The position numbers and the translations under genes are program-made. A model generated the notes under the pieces. It searched no databases. It saw only the letters and a list, made by a program, of their open reading frames with translations, and was not told the origin of the DNA. Below are positions 1-12,658 of a stretch of DNA of 64,000 nt, piece after piece (the first letter of the stretch is position 1; each line of letters opens with the position of its first letter). This DNA comes from Vespa crabro (lineage: Eukaryota > Arthropoda > Insecta > Hymenoptera > Vespidae), in contig NC_060961.1 of assembly GCF_910589235.1 (NCBI RefSeq), forward strand, positions 602,501 through 666,500. Direction: 5' to 3'.

Positions 1-1170
1 CGACGAACGATACGCTCTTCTCGATTCTGTGTCAAGTGCATAATGGAAAAGTTAGCGTGATTCCACGTAATTACACGTTGGTAACGTGCGAGTTTTTACC
101 TCCGCGGAAAAAAGGTATAACTTTTGACTTTGCCGTATTTACACGATAAAGTAGCCGGTAGTAGTGTTTACGCGTTTGTTTCATTGAAAGAAACAAAAGG
201 AAAAGAAAGAAAATGAATCCCACGTGCCGCGAAAACACTGATTCGATGAGAATGGCGTGTGATTAATGTAATTAATTTTAATATCGTTATTTGTTGCTTG
301 TTTATTTTTTCTTTCTTTCTTTCTTTTAACAAGTCAACGTATGTAATTACGTAATCAAGCTTGAAAAAACAACGAGGTAAATACGAGGTGAACAAATGTC
401 GAACGAACGATTTAACAAAAATGTTCAGGGGGATATCCTTCGATCTTTTCGAAGAGAGTTTTAAGCTTCGCGCGATCTTATTTCGAAGAAGAAGTTTGGT
501 CGCCGCTGAGAGTCCCGGCAGGGTGATCTATCACTTTCTTTCGGTTAGAACGTACGAGTGACACATTTATCGGTGTACCGTTGAAATCGAAGTCCGAAAG
601 TCTGTATTTTAAACGAAAATGCGACGACGGCTTTAAAGCGCATTAAACCATTTTCACCTCGTACCTCGAGCTTGCTTCTCTTTGTTTTTCCTTTTTCCTT
701 CTCTCCTCTGTCTTTTCCTCCATCTTTACTTTGTCTCGTATTAAAACGAATCTCTTTCTCTCACTGTCTCTCTCTAACCCCCTGTCCTCCTCCATCCCCC
801 TTTTGCGTATCGAAGTGTACATAGAGTAAAGTAGATGGTTTATGGCGTATAGAAGTTAAGAACGACCACCTGGAACGATTCCAATCGCGGAAACTGTTTT
901 CTGACAGACTTACGCACGTGGATCCATTATTAACTACCGGCTAGCGATAACTAAAGGATGATTAAGGCAAGAATTCGGCAACGTTTATTTGCGATATCTT
1001 AACTAGGATTTTCATCGCGAGTCTGCACGTGTTATTGTCTTCTCCTTCGATTTTTTCCTTTTTCTTCATCTCTTGATATATAAAAAAAAATATAGCCTGA
1101 TACGTATTAATGATATATGATATTAGACGAGAGACGTATTGATAATTGGTAAAATTTTGTTTAAAAGTAG
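1..1170. other. Nautilus upstream or 5' intron sequence
   Basis: No open frame here has coding character. The frame of the first visible nautilus exon is closed by a TAG at 1124-1126 and has no ATG after it, so the N-terminal coding exon must lie further upstream or remain unrecognised here. E-box cores are present: CACGTG near 222 and 914, and CACCTG near 866. They could matter for a bHLH gene but are frequent by chance. Pyrimidine-rich tracts lie at 670-790 and 1040-1065. Confidence 0.5.
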
Positions 1171-1444
1171 GACACAGTCTCGATACATCCTAGACTCGGA
1201 CGATGCATCGTCGGTTGTTTCTGCAGACGCCTCCGCGGATCTCGAATCGCCATCGGCGGACGGAGAGGAAACGAATGAGAGTGAAACGGTCGAGCACGTG
1301 CCACATCCACACGTTCTGGACGCGGGATCGCCTCACGGGCCACGGAGATGCCTACTTTGGGCTTGTAAGGCTTGTAAAAAGAAAACCGTAACCGTCGACC
1401 GTAGGAAAGCTGCCACCTTGCGCGAAAGAAGACGCTTAAGAAAG
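1171..1444 (+). CDS. nau: Nautilus/MyoD exon: acidic stretch, Cys/His-rich box and bHLH basic region
   Basis: This exon encodes the N-terminal half of the DNA-binding core of the single insect myogenic regulatory factor. That protein binds E-boxes as a heterodimer with the E-protein Daughterless and specifies muscle cells. The translation shows a Ser/Asp/Glu-rich stretch, then the Cys/His-rich box (CLLWACKACKKKTVTVD), then the basic region DRRKAATLRERRRLRK. The Ala-Thr pair that marks myogenic bHLH proteins is present. The exon ends in phase 0 at AAG before GTCTCT at 1445. The start is uncertain: the frame is open from 1127 but has no ATG. Possible acceptors end at 1170, 1177, 1193 and 1226; the last has the best pyrimidine tract but would remove part of the acidic stretch. 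The rest of the N-terminus is not in this exon. Confidence 0.93.
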
Positions 1445-2005
1445 GTCTCTACGTTCGAATTCATATTCAATTCATAACGTTATCCTCATTTCGATTTGTC
1501 CGAATCAATATAACTTAGTTACGTACTAATAATTACCATCTATATCAACTGATCTTACATCGAACTTGAACGAATTTGTTAATTAATCAAGGACCGTCGT
1601 CGGAAGATCTCATCCGAGATCGAATTTCATTGCGCCGGTTATCCAATTAACTGCACTCAACTTGCAAGGCCAAATGCAATTTTGACCGAGTACCTCAAAC
1701 TAATTGACTTGAAGTAATCCATGCGAGATCCAATAAACCTTAAGAAGCATTAAAACGAATTCGTCCAGAGATCCAAAATAAAAGTGAGAGAGAAAGAGGG
1801 GGAAAAGAGCGATTATGCGAGTTTGATGAATATCGATTAATTTATGAAATTTATCTCGCGTTTAAATTGGATAAATATGAAAGGATCATTAGCTATTTAA
1901 TCGAAATGTACGAAAACCATTGAAAAGATATTTCAATGAAAGATGAATATTAGTTTTCCCTCGTTTAAAATTTTGTCCACCACTTTATCCTATGATTTTT
2001 CCGAC

Positions 2006-2066
<61 letters not shown>
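2006..2066. repeat. (TA)n microsatellite
   Basis: About 30 TA units in the intron between the basic-region exon and the HLH exon of nautilus. Confidence 0.95.
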
Positions 2067-2070
<4 letters not shown>

Positions 2071-2303
2071 TTTGAAAGTAAACGTTTACGCAGCATCCAA
2101 GGTGTTTGATAGAAAGAAAACATTTGTCGACGTTTATTGCCCATTAAAATAAAATGGCTCTCAAATGATAATTCGAAAAAGCCTATTTAATCTTATCGCA
2201 TGATAATTCAGTGACCATTGAGGACGATCATTGCGATTAGACACTTGTTAAATTTGATTAATTTATATTTTCATTTATCGCACGTATAACAATCGTATTG
2301 CAG

Positions 2304-2474
2304 GTGAACGAAGCTTTCGAAGTGTTGAAACGAAGAACGAGCAACAATCCGAATCAACGTTTACCAAAAGTGGAGATCCTTCGAAATGCAATAGAATACA
2401 TTGAAAGCTTAGAAGCGTTGCTGCAGGGCAACCGATCTTCCGGTTCGCAGGATCATGCGTCTATGGAAAATATG
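2304..2474 (+). CDS. nau: Nautilus/MyoD exon: helix-loop-helix
   Basis: The 171-nt exon (57 codons, phase 0 to 0) follows acceptor TATTGCAG and ends before donor GTATGT. It begins with VNEAFEVLKRRTSNNPNQ and continues through RLPKVEILRNAIEYIESLEAL, which gives helix 1, loop and helix 2 of a MyoD-family bHLH domain. The join RRRLRK|VNEAFE falls where the Drosophila and vertebrate proteins continue without a gap. After the HLH comes a short Gly/Ser/Asn-rich linker. Dimerisation with Daughterless/E12-type partners is known for the family. The residues that set it apart from other bHLH families (NPNQRLPKVEILRNAI) are intact. Confidence 0.97.
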
Positions 2475-3356
2475 GTATGTAAACAAAATATCTGAATCTT
2501 TCGTTAAACTCGTTAGTTGTGTTTTTGTTACTTTCGAAAATTTGTCGAGTCTATTGGTTAAATAAAATTTTCCAAAACAGAGCGTAAATCACTGTGTGGG
2601 ATACTTTTTCGAATGTGAATCCGTGAACGTTATTGAGTTTGTCCTTTTTACCGGAGTATGTTTGCGAGCGAATTCACCGCAAAAGTGGCCGGTCTTCATC
2701 GTTTTTGGCAAGAAGTATTGGAAACCAATAAGAAAGGAAAAAGAAGGGGGGAAAGAGAGAGAAAGATAAGGCGAGGGTTCGTAGCCACATCGATGTCATT
2801 ACTTTCGTTGCAGTTAAAACCGAGAAGATTCGTTTATTTTCCTTTTATCGACTATCCTAATAGGATCGTTCAAATATTGTTCAATAAAATTCTTCGATTT
2901 ATTTATTTATTTATTTATCCAAATAATAGATTATCTGAAATTATTTGATTACATGAACAATATAAACGGGTAACTAAATTTAAAATAATACGATCAATTT
3001 TTCATTTTTCGTTCGTTCGCGTATTTCCTTTTTCTCTCTTTCTTTAATTTTTTCTTTTTTCTTTTTTTTTTCGAACGAAAAAAAGAAGGAAGATCGGCGA
3101 TCGAGAAGGAAAATTTTTTTTCTTCTTCTTCTTTATCTTCTCACCCGTCGACCTCTTTGGGGGAAACCTAGAGTGGTAATCGGCGTCGTGCCCTCTGATC
3201 TCTCGCCTTCTTTCTCTCATTCATTCCTACACTCCGCGGGCCACTAAACACCCCGTACACATTTTATCCGTCTTCCCATATTCCTCTATTTGTACTCGAC
3301 GCATTCTATATGTGGCGTCGCCTCAGACTATTCTCGGAGTGAAAGAGACTCCTCGT

Positions 3357-3358
<2 letters not shown>

Positions 3359-3411
<53 letters not shown>
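3359..3411. repeat. (CT)n microsatellite
   Basis: An uninterrupted CT run of about 26 units, followed by imperfect CT-rich sequence to about 3450. Confidence 0.95.
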
Positions 3412-3413
<2 letters not shown>

Positions 3414-3944
3414 GCTCGCTCACTCTCTCAATCTTTCTTTCTCTCTTCTTATATGTTCAACATCTTAAGAGAGCCGCAAGAGGAGAGCTTGTCACTCGAG
3501 AAATCTCTTGACGTATACGTCAATATATATATGTATTTTAATCGATTTTTAATGATTATTCGATCATTATACACATCGTGACGAGGAATGTTATGATTCT
3601 CGTTGAATTACGAAGGACGCAAAAAAGAAAAGAAAAGAAAAAAATGAGAAGGAAGAAGATTAATCAGAAAAGATGCTTCGTTTGCTGTGTCAGAAAGAAA
3701 AGAAGAATAAAAGAGAGAGAGAGAGAGAGAGAATCTCGAAAGAGCGTAGCCGACCTCCAACATTGAGGCCGTAGTGCTATCTACAAGAGCAAACATCGTG
3801 CTTATTTAAAGCCGGCATTTTACTCTGCATGGCGGTTAACTCATCCTACTTTACGATAAAAGCTGCCCGATTCCTTGTCGTCTATCTTTTCAGAAACGCG
3901 GGAGCGTTCTTGACACTCGACCGAAAGATGGATCAAGAGAGAGT

Positions 3945-3976
<32 letters not shown>

Positions 3977-4322
3977 AGACGAGAGACAGACAATAAAAGA
4001 AGAAATCGGAATGATACGCTTTGCGTCTGAAAGTGCAGCAACCGCGTATATCGCCTCATGAATCGCGGAAAGAATCCACGACGTAGCAAAGATGAAAGTT
4101 TACGAGATCGAACGAACCACTTTGCGTTCTACGTTTCCTTTCGATTTATTTCCCTTTGCGATTTCCATTAGACGACGAATAACTGTGCTATTATTTTGAC
4201 GACGTATAAAATCCGTATTGCATCAAATTAAGACCGACTAAGATTTTTTCTTTTTTTTTTCTATTTCCTCATTTAACCAATTTCATTTTATTCGATATGA
4301 AAATGATGTAATGTATCCAAAA

Positions 4323-4324
<2 letters not shown>

Positions 4325-4365
<41 letters not shown>
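4325..4365. repeat. (GA)n microsatellite
   Basis: About 20 GA units in the 6.6-kb nautilus intron. Confidence 0.95.
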
Positions 4366-4366
<1 letters not shown>

Positions 4367-4900
4367 GATATTTAGAACGCATGAATCAAAGTACGAATCA
4401 TATTTAATATGGCAGACCGACGATCCCCGTATATCGATCCGAACGAAATATACCCTTTTACAGAGGAAAAAGAGGTTTCAAAAGAAAAGAAAAAGAAAAA
4501 AAAAAGAAAAGAAAAAAGAGAAAAAAAAGAAGGGTCTTCTCTTGATAACGATCCAAGAGGGTTGAAGCGGATTAATCGATCGTCGTCGTCTGCGTAGGTA
4601 ATATTCGCGTTTCCCTTACGATAAGTTTCGTCGTCTTTGTCGTCGTGAAAAAAGGAGAAAGGAGGAGAAAGGAGGAGAGAAGAAAGCTAAGAGAATTTTT
4701 CCTTTGCCTCCCTTCGTTTGGTCTCTCGCGACGAGCATTGTGATTTGTGACTGCTCGCTTCTCGAATCGGTCCGACGCTTTATATTTAGCGAGGGTGAGC
4801 CGACATCCAGGGAGAGGAGGTGCGGGCAAAAGACGCGAGAGGGAAATATATTTCATTGTGTAATCCTCTCGAAGAAGAATCCCAAAGTGGCATGTCCTCT

Positions 4901-4914
4901 CTTTCTCTCTTCCT

Positions 4915-4970
<56 letters not shown>

Positions 4971-4981
4971 TTCTCTCTTTG
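4901..4981. repeat. (CT)n-rich tract
   Basis: A long CT tract with scattered TTT interruptions, in the same intron as the tracts at 4325 and 5231. Confidence 0.95.
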
Positions 4982-5226
4982 GAGAGCACGAGCCCGCCCA
5001 ACGTGAAATCGCCGAGTGTTTCCTGCGAAATTCCTGTGGTCGCTCAGGAATCTTCTTTCCGCTTTCAGTAAGGCACGTCGCTTTTACAAAGCCTCAAAGC
5101 TCAATTTGTCTCTCACTTTCGTCCTTACCACGATTTCGCCCGTAGACATATACACACTTTTCGACGCTCACCTAAAATTACCGATGTGATTTTCGCTTAC
5201 TCTCCCTCTCTCCCCGCCTCTCTATT

Positions 5227-5230
<4 letters not shown>

Positions 5231-5273
<43 letters not shown>
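5231..5273. repeat. (CT)n microsatellite
   Basis: About 21 CT units followed by a short (TGTC)n-like stretch to about 5290. Confidence 0.95.
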
Positions 5274-5277
<4 letters not shown>

Positions 5278-6792
5278 GTCTGCCTGTCTGCCTTTTCGCC
5301 CAAGGCACGCTTAACTGATCTTTCACAAACTATTTCACCAACCTGACAAGACTCGAACGATCGATTATCCCTTGAAAATTTATTTCCAACTAGCTTCTCG
5401 TACAACTATTGCCATTGTTGTATTTCTCTCTACCACATTGCATGGTAATAGAATGACGTCGAGGTGTGTAGAAAAATGTATAAAACTTTTGAGGTATAGT
5501 GTGAGATTTTTTTTAAGCAGCCACACGAGTTAATATCATTACCGTGACTCGTTCTATGTGGTCGTGTTCGTAACAGCCCACTAAATAGATTGTCAGAGAA
5601 AGAGAGAAAGAGAGAGGGAGAGAGAGAGGGAGGAAGGGAGAGGGAGACAACCCTTTTTACATCCATAAGAAAAAAAAGATAATATACACTTAATGCTGTC
5701 GTAGGTCAAAAACCATTAGACTGCCTGACCGTTGAGCGAGCTGCACGTGTCCCACACGTGTGTGTTGCTTTTTCATTGCATAGAAGAAAACGATGCGTTA
5801 AAGGAGAAAAAACGAATCTTTTCGAAGTAATTTATATTACCTAACGTTTGATTATATAGCTTAGATGGGATTACTAGAAAAGCGGCATCATCGATATTAT
5901 CGAAAGTAAAGTTTTCTTTCTTTTTTAATATTATAATCTGATTTATGGAATTGTCAGTTATCGATATCCAATAGCTTGGTGAAAATTGAAGGAGATTGTC
6001 AAGAAAATCATGAAAACGAATGGGGAAACGTAAAAAGGATACTGGGCGTGATTCGACATAGTCCAACATGTTGTCCTATCGACAAGTTGCACCTCATCCC
6101 ATTCACATTTTATCTTTATCTCTGTTATATCGCGCATCGACCGATTTTGCTTTTGGTAGAGGCACTGGGACGCGCACGATCGGCTTTCTGGTAATGGCTA
6201 CGACCACAGTTAATCGCTTACAATCGAGTCGATAGGCATTGTATCGTTGATCTCCTTCTCTCTATAGATCGCAATATAGTTATAGAATTTTATATCTATA
6301 TTAAATAAGAATGTCCAATTTTCTCGACGGACGAGCCATACTCGTTTTGTTTTATGAAATTGTTATACTTTACGAAATATTCTCTCTTTCTCTCTCTCTC
6401 TCTCTCTTTGTATATCTTTCTCTCATGAATATCTACGTCGATCGATTAGCCTTAAAAGCGAGTCTAAGCTACGGTTGATTCATCGGCCGGCCTTCCTTCG
6501 ATACGCGAATCTCGTTTCCCGAGGTTAAGCTCGAAAGACGTCCTTTCGACGAAATTAGAATAGAAAAAAATCTTTTTTAATCGCGCTCGATTCGACGACA
6601 CGAAATCATACCGATGACTTGTGCTTGGCTCGAGCAACGTCGAACGTTCGTAGGACATTAACGAGCACGACATTTCGACGATTTTAAATAAATCAACGAT
6701 TCTCCTCCGGTTACGTCCTTGATCGTTTCGTATTTATCTAGCAACGTATATACATATATGTATATACATGTGTATAAATATGCACGCACATA

Positions 6793-6794
<2 letters not shown>

Positions 6795-6839
<45 letters not shown>
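6795..6839. repeat. (TA)n microsatellite
   Basis: About 22 TA units, flanked on the left by degenerate TATG/TACA repeats. Confidence 0.95.
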
Positions 6840-6842
<3 letters not shown>

Positions 6843-9054
6843 TGTAGCGAACACCAGCTGCCAATAACCAAAGAAATATTGTCCCATGACAGACTCGCAT
6901 AAATTATCTCTCGTCTCGAAGCTTTTCAAAGTTTCCGTCTGCATCCTTAGGATACGACGAGTGGCTCGATTTTACGTTTACCATCGCCATCGAAAACTTA
7001 CCACCATTCTCATCGCCATTGGTAACGAGTCATTGAGACGTGCCGACGTATAATTCGATGTTTACGATGTTTTCGAGAAGTAAGTCACGCGGAATAGTAT
7101 TATATTACTCGTTTGCGTAAATATTCATTAAATATCGTCAAAAATGTTTCTCCCTCTTTTATCTTCCTTCTTCGTTCGAGCTATCCGTCGGTTGTTACCA
7201 AAATATCTTTCCGTTTATGCGACTACGATTCTCTAATAGCAAGTCTGGTTAAATTTGATCTATTACTACTACTATCATTACTACATTTTTATTTCGTCGA
7301 TTCGATCATCGGGAGTATCGATCCATGCGATTTTCAACGCTTCGAATACTTCGTCGTAAAATATTTGTCGTAAGCGAATTCGTATTTGTTCGAACCGATT
7401 AACTCGGCTCCATATCGATCCGTATAGATAGAAAGTTAATACATTGTGGATATATCTCAAGGCGACTCGATTACGACGGGTACGCATCTATGCAACTCGA
7501 TTAAACTCGATGTGCACGCAATGACCCAATTTCTAGAGAGAAGTTTCGAGAGTTCGAACTTCGTCAAACATCGCTTCGACTACTCTCTTCGAGCGTGATA
7601 TCAATTTGAGAGTGATAACCCGCTTCCGTTGTAGATGGATGAAAAAGAACAATGTGACGAAAGTATAGGCATTCGGTTCTTTCCTTTTCGTTAAATAAAC
7701 AATCTAAGCTGAAAGAGTACGCTAATTTTCTTTTATAGTCTTAGACAAAGTAAGATATTGATATTAGTTATCCGAGTGTTTTGAAATTTAAAGCGTTATC
7801 GCTTACTTCATAAAGATCACAGCGTAAAAAGCATGATTCGCTGTAACGAAAGCGATGATTCCATTTAACGACGGTCGCGATACGGTCGTTCAATGGTAAC
7901 GTCTCGTAAATTATACGGAGGTATTTTTAACGCGCGACGTCGGGGGTGTACCTTTCGAGAGAAACAGAATTATGAAAGCGACGAAGGAAAACGTATATAT
8001 TGATCCGCCGTCTTTAATACCACGACGTCGCGGTCAAGAGACACTTTAAAGAGCGAGTGAGAAAGACGAAAATATATTTAACGTCGCTCGTCGATCGTAA
8101 TGGTTGACGAGGATCCATTTTACGACGATGTCGGCTCGCTCAATAGATCTTTTTTTTCTCTTTTTTTTTTTTTTTCTTTTTACAAAATTCAACAACATTC
8201 TTTTCCCGGCATTTTCGAGGCAACGATAGGCCCTGGAGAATCATCGACCGGATAGCGGAGGCAGTCACCGTCAAAAGTGCCAAGTCAAAACAATTTTACC
8301 TTAGGATCGTAAAATGCTTAGAGATGGAAAATTTTCGAAGGGGGATGGCAAAATTGAAGAAGAAGAGCAAAAAAATCGAACATCGTCCCTAAATTTGTAG
8401 TAATTCTTTTCCTTGTTTCTTTCTTTCTTTTTTTTTTTTTTTGTTTTTTTTTTTTTTTCTTTTTTGAAACCGGAAAGAGGACCAAAAGCACGAATATTTC
8501 ATTGTTTATTCGACCACTTTAAAAGTAGTTTATTTTAAAATTAGCGTTCACGTAGCCGTCAACGCCTACTGCATCCAAAGATATAAAATATATTTTTGAA
8601 AATCATCTATCATATTTTACGAACTGTATGAAATCATTTATAATTCAGTTAAACGTGTACCGCGTGTATAATGAAAATTTTCAATTAGTTAAAAGTTAAA
8701 CATTTTCCGTACGCCGGAGCAACCAAGCAATTTTAGTTACCAATTTATACTCGATTCTCTAAAAGATTATATTCGAGTAGCGTACTACAGTGGAAGTACT
8801 TTTTGTCCACGTGGTTGGTAGCACTTGGCGAACAACGTAATTGCATGCTGAAATATAGCTACTCGATTTAATTTAAATCCATGTTCGCTGCCACCACAGG
8901 CGAGCTCCGGTATAATCTTTCCCCTACGAGTTACATCGATGGGAAGTATTTTCGATCCCGGCGTTAAATCCTCTTTCCTTAATAAGAACAACAAAATCGT
9001 CGGACGGACACAAGGTTCGCGCATTAAACGACGATTTTGCTTTTGATTTTTTAG

Positions 9055-9133
9055 AACGGGGAGTCTCCGCAATACGTGACGGACAGACTTCGACAATTCT
9101 CGGATCCCTTGGCAAGGTTTCAACCAATTAACG
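9055..9133 (+). CDS. nau: Nautilus/MyoD 79-nt linker exon
   Basis: This short exon was found by eye inside the long intron. It follows the pyrimidine-rich acceptor TTTTGATTTTTTAG at 9054 and ends before donor GTAAGT at 9134. In phase 0 from the HLH exon it reads NGESPQYVTDRLRQFSDPL, then ARFQPING, the last glycine being split (G|GA) with the final exon. Splicing the HLH exon straight to the final exon gives a frameshift and early stop. Inserting this exon restores the frame into the conserved helix III. Its composition fits the variable region between the HLH and the C-terminus of insect MyoD proteins, which often contains a short DKL..F/DRL..F-like stretch. Confidence 0.85.
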
Positions 9134-10196
9134 GTAAGTAGTATTCTACACTTAAGTGCGACAGGACAAGGAATTTCTAATAAGACTAATGCTTCTTCTA
9201 TTCTCTAATGAAACGCGATCATGTGGAAATATTGATACCGAGTATATCGGCCATCAAGTTTTAAACACGAGTTCGAGTGTCCCAATTCTATCATTCGATT
9301 ATTTTCTATTGATTATAAAATTTAATTGAATTAATAATACCTATGGGATACCTAATGATATCGATTTGATCGGGTTATCGGTATGCAACGTAAACCTAAG
9401 CACTTTGATGAAAATTGATGTTCCCCGTAGAACGATAAGTCGAACACACATCGTGATGCTCATCGTACTTTTATCACGCCCGCGCTCCATTCGACCTCGT
9501 CCATTGTCGTTCATATTCTCTCGTAAAGCCGTTCGGCCACTTTCCTCGAACGTGGTTAATGAGTTTCGTGTTGCCGAAGCTTCTTGTCACGGAAATTCCG
9601 CAAGCTTTAATGATCTCGTACCAACGAATACTTCAAGAAGAATCAACGTGATGTATCCTCTCAAAAATCCTTCTATGATAACGAAAGTAATTATTATGTC
9701 GTTCAACGTATAACGTATTTTTTGACATTTTCAGATGATGAAACAAAAAAAAAAAAAAAGAAAAAGAAAAACAGAAATAAAGAAAACATATTTTTGCAAT
9801 CTGCAATATCAATGACACTTAACAAATTCACTTACAAACATTTTTTCTCCTTTTTTTTTTTTTCTTTTTTACGATACGATATTCTGAACCGAATAAAAGA
9901 AACTCATAATGATCATGCTCGGTCTTACTGTGGAAAAAGATTATGGACATCTGCTTCGCATAAGGCAGAATATGTGAGACCTCTGCTACAGAAATATATA
10001 CAACATACTATACGCATACGCATATACATACGTGCATACGTATTGTCGGTATAAGCTTGGAAGAGATAGAACGCGTTGCATATCGTGGATAATGGGACTA
10101 ACATATGAGGAGAAACGATGTGGTTTGCTCGTCTTTTTGCATTCTAAGAATTTTTGATAAGCGAAATAACTAACATACACGCACGTGCACACACAC

Positions 10197-10235
<39 letters not shown>

Positions 10236-11054
10236 GTAAAGGAATATTTGAAGATGGCTTTGCGCAAGAATTGAAATTGTCGCCTATCTAAATAAAATGT
10301 CTATCGTTAAGTATAAGTACATTAAAAGTTTGCGTTTGGCTAAAACACAAAATAAATCGACACGGATGAGCTAAAATGGTAGGTGAGTCGTCGTACAGGT
10401 ATTTTTAAGCAGATTAATGCTGAACACGAGGCAGAGCATTAAGCAGATCAGTATTAATGAGTTTTGTCACCCTTGAGTGACATCAAGATTCTATTCGGTT
10501 ACACTCCGTTTCTATAGATAGCCACCCATGAGCTTCTGCGATGTAACATTTCTCCGTACGCGTTAGCTCTTACGAATGTAGGAAGGAGGATGTAAACGCG
10601 GAGATCCAATAAAAATCTTTCGAAATTGTTAAGTCAAGAAAATTTTCGCTCTGGAATATTTTCGCTGCAACAGACGTCCTTCCGAATCCAAGTGTACACC
10701 TTTTTCCAACCAACGGGAAAAAAAAAACCACTTTGGGTTTGAGAGAAATCTTGTCGATAAGGGAGTGTATACGTAACGCGGGAAAAGGAATTGGAGGAAA
10801 TTCAGTGAATTTCTACCGTTTGGAAACGATCTCCGATAACGCTTAAGAAAAATCGAGCCTCGTTTGGAGAAACCCTTTTTACACTGTCGCGTGTTTCTCG
10901 CTTTGTATCGATTCCTTCATTCGATACCTTCTTTCTCTTCTAAAGTATCTCAGACATCCTCGAAGGAACATTTTCTACCATCTTCCCTTCGTCTCTTGAT
11001 GTCGTCCCTTTTCGACTCTTCTCTCTGCGGAGGCAAAATGAGTGAACGAGAGAG

Positions 11055-11090
<36 letters not shown>

Positions 11091-12603
11091 TAAAGGCGGA
11101 GGAAGTTTAAAGACGTCGCTGTCGTCGACGTCGCCGCCGGCAGAGTTCGGGCGTTTCGGAATAAATTATTCAGGCGGCAAAAGCCACGCCGAGGGGGCGC
11201 GGCCCGATTTTCCGCTTGACTACCCGGCCAATTTCGACCGCTCGGTACGTCCCTGTCGCGTGGGAGAGGGATCGCTTTTAATCGTTCCCTTCTTTTATCC
11301 TATCCTTACTCTATCTCTCCTATTCTCTCTGGATACCTCCTCCTCCTCCTCCTCCTCCTTCTCCTCCTCCTTCTCCTGCTTCTCCTCGTCTCACCTCTCT
11401 TTCTCTCGATAGATACGAGAAGAGAGTTTTGCGATCCGTATCGTTTCCCAACGAGTCGATTTCCTTTCTATATCTCGGGTTCCCTATCCTCGTGTCGAGT
11501 GACGACGATTGTCCCGGGCACGATTATCGGAAGCTTAGCGACTCTCGCATACCGAACTATGAGCACGACTCTCATCGACGTATACCAGCTATACGGTATA
11601 TCTTCTATGACATATGTACGTACGTGTATACTACGTTGTTGTATCGTAGAGTTCATTGGCGTACAAATTTCTCGAATAACATATCCCAAACATCCCATTT
11701 TTCATATTTTATATTAACGCATTGCGGACATTATTGTTCTCCGTAAATAAAACTCACAAATAAAATCTATAAAAGTATAGAAATATTTTTAAGACGTTCA
11801 AACACCGACGACTACCATAGTCATCAAGTAAAATTATACCGAGATCTAAATTCAAGTTGATCACTCGTAATACTCGCAAGGAACTTTGTTCTCTCGTAAC
11901 ACTTTCAAGCTTTCGCGAAGCTTCCTATTCGATTAGAATCTACGTCCATCCTCTCGCAAGTATTCTCTCGCAAGTACGCCACTGCGACGAACGTGCTTCC
12001 ACGGTTTCTCATGCTACGTCGCGCACTACTACCACCACGTGCTGCCACTGTCCATCGTCATGAATACGCCGTGGCGTATAACATCGTCAGCTAGAATTAC
12101 GATTGTTCCGAAAACAAAGGACCCGCCCGCAGATTATTAGTTTCAGCTCTAACTTCAACGCCACGCTTGGATGATTGTCCCTCCCTGCCGCAGCACCCAC
12201 CCCTCCCATTCTCCTTTTAATCGCTATCCTACGCGAGTTATATTATGCGAGTCCATGATATAATCGATCGAGCTTAACGTCGCGACGGCTTTTTCTACTC
12301 GCAAATATAATCCACACTTTATTCCCTTTAGACGGGCCAACTATACCTAAAGTGAATGCATAAACAAAAAATAAGAATGAAGAAAGTCGGAAGAGAAAGA
12401 GAGGGAGGGGGTGTAATCGAGTTGCGACTTATTTCCGCACCGGCGAACTACACTGTTAAGTAGGACCAGAGAAGAAGGGTGCTGGAACATGCAAGAGAAT
12501 ACCAACCGACGAACATATGTTCCCTATTAAATGATATGCATTTATGTGCCAACCCTCCCGCGAATGAGCAGGAACTGCGAAACGAGTGTAAGAACGTAAA
12601 AGA

Positions 12604-12658
<55 letters not shown>

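Larger units (their letters stand above)
2475..9054 (+). other. Nautilus intron (6.6 kb)
   Basis: No coding sequence was recognised between the HLH exon and the 79-nt exon. The interval is dominated by microsatellites: (CT)n at 3359-3411 and 4901-4981, (GA)n at 3947-3975 and 4325-4365, (CT)n at 5231-5273, and (TA)n at 6795-6839. Between them lie ordinary AT-rich stretches. A CAGCTG E-box, the preferred MyoD/E-protein core, sits near 6855 in the segment 6845-6915, which lacks simple repeats. Confidence 0.7.

Noticed and set aside
9366..9713. A 115-codon open frame just after the nautilus 79-nt exon
   Set aside because: It has no domain and an amino-acid pattern like translated intron, and it is not needed for any nautilus frame.
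10864..11412. A 182-codon open frame on the + strand
   Set aside because: Its ends are (GA)n and (TCC)n translated into Arg-Glu and Ser runs. The middle is the GC-rich island, which shows no protein-like pattern or domain. It lies in the nautilus intron.
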